Below the pieces are notes generated by a model. The model saw only the letters and a program-made list of their open reading frames with translations. It had not been told where the DNA came from and ran no database searches. 36,941 nucleotides of DNA from Candidatus Omnitrophota bacterium (GTDB taxonomy: Bacteria; Omnitrophota; Omnitrophia; Omnitrophales; Aquincolibacteriaceae). Positions 31,764 to 36,941 of the stretch are shown one piece after another. The stretch lies in contig JAHFHG010000021.1 of NCBI GenBank assembly GCA_023247035.1, positions 1-36,941 on the forward strand, given 5' to 3'. Both the position numbers and the translations under genes were made by a program. Position 1 is the first letter of the stretch; each line of letters begins with the position of its first letter.

Positions 31764-33344
31764 TTATGCATAAATCCGATAATGAATATCGGGAAATAGA
31801 TTGTCCTGCCGCTCGATTTCCGACAGCCGGGAAGCGTCAATCTTCCCTTGCCGAAGTTCGTCGTGAAGCCGGAGGAACCGCAAAATATGCTCGCGGGTCC
31901 GGTAAACGGCATAAGCGACCATAGTCCCCGTCTTCATAATAAACGCCCAGTCGCTGGATTCGGCCAAAAGCAGCTCGCGGGCCGCTTGATTCAGGGCGCG
32001 GCGCTGGATTTCATTCGGATGGGTGAAATCCCGGGCCAGTTCCTGCATTTGCGCCGACGCGTGGTGGAGGTGGCGGTAGATCCAGTCATTGGACCCCTCA
32101 AGCCAGACCTCGCTGTAGCCTTTATACCCCCAGCTGGAGTACGAGGGATCTGAAGGCTGGAGGCGGGATTTCTGCCCGAAATATTCCGGCGCCGTAATAA
32201 GCTCCAGTGAAGGCGAATCAAAAATGACCTTGCGGATCAGAAAGTTTAAAAAATCCGGCCCCTCATACCACCAATGCCCGAAAAGTTCAGCATCATAAGG
32301 CGCAACGACAACGGGGCTAAAACCAAATTTGTCACAGAGATGTTCGACCTGTTTTTCCCGGTTGAACATGAAATTTCCCGCGTGGCCGGACGCGCTCCGG
32401 AGCGCTTTGTCGGGCTGGTAAGATTCTTTATGGTTGGTCTTATTCGTGATCCGGTAGTATTTGATCCCCGTATTGATCCGGAACCCGTCGGGATGAATGT
32501 AAGGGCGGATATATTCATAATCCAAATCAAATCCGATATCGCGGTAATATTCGCGGTAATTGTAATCCCCCGGGTAACCTTCTGCGGCGCTCCACACTTG
32601 CTTTGAAGATTCAATATCCCGGCCAAAGGCATAAACGCCCGCGGGTGTCCGGATTGGCGCGTAGATTCCATGCTTGGGCCTCGGATCCGCGTAAAGGACG
32701 CCGTGAGCATCCACAAAAAAATACCGGATGCCCTGCTCGTGGAGAATTTTGTCGTATCCGGGATAATACCCGCATTCCGGCAGCCAGATCCCGCTCGGCC
32801 GCCGTCCAAAAACTTTTTCATAATGCGCGCAGGCGGTCGCAATTTGAGCCCTCACGGAAGCTTGCACGGGAAGCATCAGCGGCAAATAGCCGTGCGTCGC
32901 GGCGCAGGTCATAATCTCAAGGCATCCCGCGTCCTGGAATTTGCGGAAGGCTTGAGTCAGATCTCTTCCGTACGCGCGCTCGAACGTTTCGCGGATCTTG
33001 TAAAATTTCCGGCGGTACATTTGCGCAAGTCCGTGAAAGGCAGGGTCATTTTTCGTCCGGTCAACTTCTTTCTCGGCGAGCTCAATAAGGCGGTTGATGT
33101 GCTTCAAATAACGCGTTTGCAGGAGCTCGTCCTGGAGCATCGACGCAAGAGTCGGCGTGATCGACATGGTGATCCGGAAAGGAATTCGCTCAGCCAGCAA
33201 CTGATCGTAAAGATGGATGAGGGGAATATAAGTATCCGTGATCGCCTCGTAGAGCCAGCGCTCCTCCAGAAAATCTTCGTGCTCCGGATGGCGCACAAAC
33301 GGAAGGTGCGCATGCAGCACCATCAGCAGGGAGCCTTTTTTCAT
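31764..33344 (-). CDS. GH57 1,4-alpha-glucan branching enzyme (DUF1957 type)
   Basis: A 526-residue GH57 protein. The N-terminal LLMVLHAHLPFVRHPEHEDFLEE, nucleophile region GIWLPECGYYPG (Glu190) and acid/base region APYDAELFGHWWYEG (Asp351) agree with the catalytic pair of characterised GH57 branching enzymes from Thermus and Thermococcus. The C-terminal helical domain is the DUF1957 part. The enzyme makes alpha-1,6 branches in glycogen. It follows the DUF4912 gene by 21 nt, so the two are probably cotranscribed. Confidence 0.93.
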   Translation of the reverse strand: MKKGSLLMVLHAHLPFVRHPEHEDFLEERWLYEAITDTYIPLIHLYDQLLAERIPFRITMSITPTLASMLQDELLQTRYLKHINRLIELAEKEVDRTKNDPAFHGLAQMYRRKFYKIRETFERAYGRDLTQAFRKFQDAGCLEIMTCAATHGYLPLMLPVQASVRAQIATACAHYEKVFGRRPSGIWLPECGYYPGYDKILHEQGIRYFFVDAHGVLYADPRPKHGIYAPIRTPAGVYAFGRDIESSKQVWSAAEGYPGDYNYREYYRDIGFDLDYEYIRPYIHPDGFRINTGIKYYRITNKTNHKESYQPDKALRSASGHAGNFMFNREKQVEHLCDKFGFSPVVVAPYDAELFGHWWYEGPDFLNFLIRKVIFDSPSLELITAPEYFGQKSRLQPSDPSYSSWGYKGYSEVWLEGSNDWIYRHLHHASAQMQELARDFTHPNEIQRRALNQAARELLLAESSDWAFIMKTGTMVAYAVYRTREHILRFLRLHDELRQGKIDASRLSEIERQDNLFPDIHYRIYA

Positions 33345-33365
33345 TTTCTGATTCCTCGAGGAGGG

Positions 33366-34037
33366 CTAGCGGCGGCGGAACTGCGAGAAGATTTCCGAAC
33401 CACGGCCTGGCGTGTTGACGCCGGAAAATTTGTAAATCTCTTTAAACTCTGAATCCGTATATTTCCATTCAGGATCCACGTTGGGCGATGGGCTGTTGCG
33501 CGGCGTATGAATGCGGTTGCTGCGAGCGATCAGGTGAAATCGGCCCCGGGAATCCAAAAGGCCCAACTGCGCTTCAAAAGTCGTATCCGGAAGCCCAAGA
33601 TCAATGTACCACCGCCTTGTTTCCAGTTCGACCTGGAGATCAAAATGACTGCCTTTGTTTAAGTTAAAAATCCGAAGGATGGACAGCGCCCCGGGATCGG
33701 CGCTTCGGAATTTTTCAATCCAATGCCAACTTTTCGTGGAAAAATCCCAATACCCATAAGCCCACCTCTGATCACGGAGCAGCAATACCAGTTTTGTTTC
33801 ATTATAGGAAAAAGGCAGGTCCTTATAAGCGGGCGCGGAAATTTCAGGATGAGCCGCGGCAGACGGGGCCGGGCTTGGGGGCTGAAAAGAGTGCCGGTAA
33901 TCCCGTTTTTGAACCGCTGGGGAACGTTTCTTCTTCTTAATCCTTTTGGAGCGTTTGCGTTTGGAAACTAAAGAGGTCCTGAGCTTTTTGACCTGTCGCC
34001 GCTTTTTGCTGGCTGATATGAGGTTTCCTTTTTTCAT
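33366..34037 (-). CDS. DUF4912 domain protein with a lysine-rich N-terminal tail
   Basis: A 223-residue protein. Residues 1-45 or so are basic (SKKRRQVKKLR, KRKRSKRIKKKKR); the C-terminal 150 residues are a DUF4912 domain (LVLLLRDQRWAYGYWDF, HFDLQVELETRRWYIDLGLPD, SNRIHTPRNSPS). DUF4912 often sits beside GH57 branching enzymes and may bind glycan; its exact role is not known. The ATG at 34037 is chosen because the upstream in-frame ATG at 34085 lies inside the -10 box of the promoter and cannot be part of that transcript. Confidence 0.82.
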   Translation of the reverse strand: MKKGNLISASKKRRQVKKLRTSLVSKRKRSKRIKKKKRSPAVQKRDYRHSFQPPSPAPSAAAHPEISAPAYKDLPFSYNETKLVLLLRDQRWAYGYWDFSTKSWHWIEKFRSADPGALSILRIFNLNKGSHFDLQVELETRRWYIDLGLPDTTFEAQLGLLDSRGRFHLIARSNRIHTPRNSPSPNVDPEWKYTDSEFKEIYKFSGVNTPGRGSEIFSQFRRR

Positions 34038-34083
34038 AATTTGTGTTATGATAACGCGCTTTTTCGCTTTTTTATGCAAATTC

Positions 34084-34112
34084 ATTATAAGACTTTATAA
34101 ATTTTTTCACAA
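34084..34112 (-). promoter_or_regulatory. Sigma-70-like promoter of the DUF4912-GH57 operon
   Basis: On the minus strand TTGTGA (34112-34107), a 17-nt spacer and a perfect TATAAT (34089-34084) are followed by a start near 34077. That leaves a leader of about 40 nt before the ATG at 34037. Confidence 0.75.
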
Positions 34113-34147
34113 CGAAATTTTGGCTCCTTCGATTGTTCGATTGCGTG

Positions 34148-34224
34148 GCGATCGTAGCTCAGTTGGTTAGAGCATTGGATTGTGGATCCAAGGGTCGCGG
34201 GTTCAAATCCCGTCGATCGCCCCA
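34148..34224 (+). tRNA. tRNA-His (anticodon GTG)
   Basis: A 77-nt gene with encoded CCA. Acceptor GCGATCG pairs with CGATCGC. A G precedes the acceptor at 34147 and the discriminator is C at 34221, giving the G-1:C73 pair that is the identity element of tRNA-His. The anticodon stem TTGGA/TCCAA encloses TTGTGGA. It is the only plus-strand RNA gene in the right half and marks the edge of the restriction genes. Confidence 0.96.
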
Positions 34225-34342
34225 TTTGTTCCCCTCCCGCGAACCAAAAAATTTTTCAACGGTTCGTCGAGGGTAAGCGGCGGGACTCATCCCTCGATCA
34301 GAACTGAACATCAAAAGAATCCGGGTTGCGCCTCACAAGACA

Positions 34343-34537
34343 GTGGATCTGACGCGCTGCCTTGATCCCCGGAAACCTGTTTTTTTCTATATGGATCAGG
34401 CGCCGGGAAAAATTTGGGTCAACCGGGAGGAACATCCCCTCATCGTGGGAAATTCCTTGGGACTTAGGCTTCCCGCAAAAGTGAAGGTTGAAAATATAAC
34501 GCCCGCGCCGCTTGTTCTTCTCGTGATCCAGGCTTAA
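34343..34537 (+). CDS. Small hypothetical ORF downstream of tRNA-His
   Basis: A 64-codon frame (GTG start) in the 309-nt space between tRNA-His and the nuclease gene. It ends in [25 protein letters not shown], which looks like two beta strands of a real fold, and its codon use is not obviously random. The open frame continues upstream to 34277 without an ATG. No ribosome binding site is visible, and its 3' end overlaps the convergent nuclease gene by 4 nt. It could be a small gene, a decayed fragment or chance. The rest of the space (34225-34342) holds only a short inverted repeat, TCGAGGG with CCCTCGA around 34267-34297, and no T-tract. Confidence 0.3.
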   Translation: MDLTRCLDPRKPVFFYMDQAPGKIWVNREEHPLIVGNSLGLRLPAKVKVENITPAPLVLLVIQA

Positions 34538-35202
34538 TTTCTAAATTTGCCGAGCCAGGCGCAGTATTCGCATTGGGCGTTAGTGGCGGGAGCAGGACAT
34601 GTGAGAAGAGCCACGGCTTTTCGGAAAGTCATTCGGGCTCGTTCGGGGTCCGTCGAAATTTTGATGGTCTGAAGCTCGAAAAACACCTCGCCGTTTTCTC
34701 GGACGGTCTTCGGAGAATAATAAAGAAGAAAACCGTATCCCGCCGTAGGCATTTGGTTCTCGTGAAGAAGAAGCGCGTAGCAATCAAGCTGATTTTGATA
34801 ATATTTGACCGCATCCTCTTCAGTTGTAACGGAACCTTTGGTTTTATAATCAAAAGGAATGTAACGATCACCTTTCACAAGCAAGTCATCGAGTGCGCCG
34901 CTTAAAATCGATCCGTCGCTGTCCCGGTACTCAAGCCCCGTGCGCCAATTACGCCATTTTTCAAGTTGCGTTTGATGTCCAAATAATTCGGTATTATCAA
35001 ATTCCACCTTGTTTAATTCAGCCGGAAGCGAACCCTTTGTCCGAAAGCTGTCAAAATGAGCCTTGATCACTCGATCCATACCGCCTGGAAGCGAAGGGAA
35101 AATGCCCCGCGGCCGCTTGATACCTTTGACTTTATCCATCCAGAAACAGCGCGGACATTCGAGGAAAAGATTTAGCGTGGAAGGAGATAATTTAATTTGC
35201 AT
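34534..35202 (-). CDS. PD-(D/E)XK nuclease, RecB/Cas4-like
   Basis: A 222-residue nuclease-fold protein. RecB-type motifs are in order: H49, the acidic motif GALDD with Asp105, D118-Y-K120 (the D-x-K), and the QLDCYALLL helix (QxxxY). Cysteines C16/C19 (ECPRC) and C202, C211, C214 near the C-terminus recall the Fe-S cluster arrangement of Cas4/AddB nucleases, although the C-terminal spacing differs. The start ATG overlaps the 3' end of hsdR by 11 nt, so the products are made together. Single-strand or end-directed DNA cleavage is expected from the fold; the biological target is unknown. There are no cas genes or CRISPR repeats nearby. Confidence 0.85.
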   Translation of the reverse strand: MQIKLSPSTLNLFLECPRCFWMDKVKGIKRPRGIFPSLPGGMDRVIKAHFDSFRTKGSLPAELNKVEFDNTELFGHQTQLEKWRNWRTGLEYRDSDGSILSGALDDLLVKGDRYIPFDYKTKGSVTTEEDAVKYYQNQLDCYALLLHENQMPTAGYGFLLYYSPKTVRENGEVFFELQTIKISTDPERARMTFRKAVALLTCPAPATNAQCEYCAWLGKFRN

Positions 35203-36941
35203 CTTTCAACACTTCCACGAATTCTGCGATAACTCGGAAGTCATCGCCCTTCACATTTTGAAGAACGATATCCTTGAAATCCTTATTATCAGGTGACAGA
35301 GTGATCTTCCTATGACGCCATTGGTCGCCGGGAAGTTGCTCTTTTTCGCTCGTGTACCGTTTAATAGTAAAACTCTGATTGGTTTCCGAGTCAGAAACCA
35401 GCCGCGATTCCACAAGAACCGCAAGACCATTACGTGATCCACCGCGATCAAACCGAAATAAGCACCAGCTACCATCAGGAATGGTCGGCTCCATGGATTT
35501 GCCGACAACTTGAGCAATGAACATGTCCTTGCTCAATTTGCGCCCATCATTGATTCGTTTCCAGCCAACAATCTCAGGCGTGCTTTGCTCTTTAAAGGAA
35601 GTTGCCACTGCTTCCAATGACATTACAGGTAAGAACTCGACAAATTTTTTTGAATCATCAATTTGGTCATCCGTAACGACATCGCTGAAAAATAAAGGCT
35701 TGCCCTCATCGGGCACAGCGGAAGCGTCCGTCCAATCTCTGCACAGCAGGGTTGCCTGTTCAAGGACCGTTTCCGTTGCTTTCTTTTCCTTGTCCGGAGG
35801 ATAACCATACTTGCGTAAAATTCTTTTCACCATCACACGAAGCTTGGCTTGTACGCTTTCTTTAAGAGTCCAGTCGATCGTAAGATTGTTGCGTACAGTA
35901 GTCACGAGTTCGCGAGCAATGGTTCTTAATGTCTCGTCCCCCAGCAACTTTACCGCGCTGTCGTTGACTTCCAGCGCATCATAAAAAGCAATTTCATCTT
36001 CGCTTAGCCCTAAATCTTCTCCGCGTCTTTCCGATTCACGCATTTTCTTGGCGAGTTCGATCAGTTCCTCAATGACTTTCGCGGCCTCAATTGCCTTGTT
36101 TTGATATCTGCGGATCGCGTTCTCAAGCATTTCAGCGAACGAGCGGCCTTGAATCAAATTCCGTTTGGAGCGTGATTTAATTTCATCATTGAGAAGCTTC
36201 TTCAATAACTCAAAAGCCAGATTCTTATGCGGCATCCCTTTGACTTCGGCTAGAAACTCATCGGACAGAATCGAAATGTCGGGCTTCTTCAAGCCCGCTG
36301 CGGCAAAGATATCAATGACCTTGTCCGAAGCAATTGCTTTGGAAATAATCTGCTTGATCGCTGAATCAAGATCATCGTCTGTTTTACCGGTACCGGTCTC
36401 GTATTTTGCAATTCGCGCCTTGACCGCTTGAAAGAATCCGACATCGTCCCTAATCTTCAAGGCCTCTGGATTCGGAACGGAAAGAGCAAACGCCTGGGAA
36501 AGCTGCGTCACGTAAGCGATATACCGTTCCTTACCGTTCTTCTGCTGTAAAATATGTTCCTGCGCTTGCGTAATGATCGTCATTTTCTCTGTCACAGATG
36601 CCTTGAAAAATGGCTTGAAATCAAATTGATGGAACATCCCCGAGACTACTTCATATTTCTCAAGCATTAACGCAACCGCTTCCTCCTGATCAAAGGCCGG
36701 TTTCCCCTTGCCTCCGCTCTCCGTATATTCGGCAAGCGCTTTTTTCAAATCGTCTGCGATCCCCAAATAATCCACAATCAGGCCGCCGGGCTTGTCTTTA
36801 AACACGCGATTCACCCGCGCAATCGCCTGCATAAGCCCGTGGCCTCGCATCGGCTTGTCGAGATACATGGTATGAAGCGACGGCACATCAAATCCCGTAA
36901 GCCACATGTCCCGCACAATCACGAGCTTAAGCGGATCAGTC
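35192..36941 (-). CDS. hsdR: Type I restriction enzyme HsdR, C-terminal part, fused to an S24/LexA-like domain (partial)
   Basis: The gene enters from the right edge; the nuclease domain and most of the helicase lie outside. The visible part begins with [21 protein letters not shown] and continues with [12 protein letters not shown], the SF2 helicase motifs V and VI of HsdR. A DUF3387-type helical region follows up to [20 protein letters not shown], where ordinary HsdR proteins end. About 140 more residues form an S24-like domain: [11 protein letters not shown] gives the catalytic-type Ser at about residue 476 (counted from the GTG at 36922), and FTIKRY the Lys at about 521. No obvious Ala-Gly cleavage site precedes it. 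HsdR is the ATP-driven translocase/nuclease of type I systems; HsdM and HsdS are presumably beyond the window. Confidence 0.88.
   Translation of the reverse strand, partial: TDPLKLVIVRDMWLTGFDVPSLHTMYLDKPMRGHGLMQAIARVNRVFKDKPGGLIVDYLGIADDLKKALAEYTESGGKGKPAFDQEEAVALMLEKYEVVSGMFHQFDFKPFFKASVTEKMTIITQAQEHILQQKNGKERYIAYVTQLSQAFALSVPNPEALKIRDDVGFFQAVKARIAKYETGTGKTDDDLDSAIKQIISKAIASDKVIDIFAAAGLKKPDISILSDEFLAEVKGMPHKNLAFELLKKLLNDEIKSRSKRNLIQGRSFAEMLENAIRRYQNKAIEAAKVIEELIELAKKMRESERRGEDLGLSEDEIAFYDALEVNDSAVKLLGDETLRTIARELVTTVRNNLTIDWTLKESVQAKLRVMVKRILRKYGYPPDKEKKATETVLEQATLLCRDWTDASAVPDEGKPLFFSDVVTDDQIDDSKKFVEFLPVMSLEAVATSFKEQSTPEIVGWKRINDGRKLSKDMFIAQVVGKSMEPTIPDGSWCLFRFDRGGSRNGLAVLVESRLVSDSETNQSFTIKRYTSEKEQLPGDQWRHRKITLSPDNKDFKDIVLQNVKGDDFRVIAEFVEVLKDAN

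Noticed and set aside
34534-35202. Cas4 of a CRISPR-Cas system
   Set aside because: The motifs are RecB/Cas4-like, but no CRISPR repeats or other cas genes are present, and the gene overlaps hsdR.

Overview
The window looks like a chromosomal segment of a Gram-negative (diderm), probably uncultivated bacterium. A secretin (PilQ), a full type IV pilus envelope set, lipobox and signal-peptide proteins, and a Bat-type VWA operon all point to an outer membrane. The mix of genes (tandem PilB ATPases with a stand-alone MshEN protein, an EF-Tu domain-2-like protein with a histone-H1-like tail, a GH57 branching enzyme beside DUF4912, a PF10091-type glycoamylase-like protein) recalls Omnitrophota/Elusimicrobiota/PVC-type genomes. 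This is an impression from gene content, not a phylogenetic result.

Layout. 1-1281: RNA ligase-like ThpR and an endonuclease-III-superfamily protein. 1343-11794: a type IV pilus/type II secretion-like locus with the order MshEN protein, PilB-1, PilB-2, PilC, promoter, major pilin, terminator, PilM, PilN, PilO, PilP-like, PilQ. 11907-19375: a mixed plus-strand run with a small secreted coiled-coil protein, RNase G, a decayed YjbQ-like remnant, Pcm, the EF-Tu-domain-2-like protein, a zinc-ribbon protein coupled to a BT1-like transporter, a CCA-adding enzyme, a lipoprotein, a double-ACT protein and peptide deformylase. At 19.4 kb the coding strand switches; nearly everything to the right is on the minus strand. 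19427-26128: a Bat operon transcribed as BatD-like, MoxR, DUF58, BatD/DUF4381-like, BatA, BatB-BatC fusion. 26162-28378: smpB, tRNA-Leu, tRNA-Val, efp and pgeF, with three different long imperfect hairpins between the units. 28391-34112: envelope and glycan genes (PF10091-type glycoamylase-like protein, D,D-carboxypeptidase with a peptidoglycan-binding tail, GH57 branching enzyme, DUF4912 protein). 34148-36941: tRNA-His, a small ORF, a RecB/Cas4-like nuclease, and the C-terminal part of a type I restriction HsdR carrying an extra S24/LexA-like domain. This last gene runs off the right edge.

How the parts work together. The pilus locus has the extension ATPases, platform, pilin, PilMNOP alignment complex and outer-membrane pore, but no PilT or prepilin peptidase is visible. 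The CCA enzyme, deformylase, SmpB, EF-P and tRNAs serve translation. The Bat operon is a MoxR/VWA envelope-stress-type module.

The most unusual elements are the HsdR-S24 fusion overlapping a RecB-like nuclease next to tRNA-His, the stand-alone MshEN protein with an intact c-di-GMP motif beside two PilB ATPases whose own motifs are degenerate, and two promoters that seem to give almost leaderless mRNAs. I ran no database searches; all family calls come from reading motifs.
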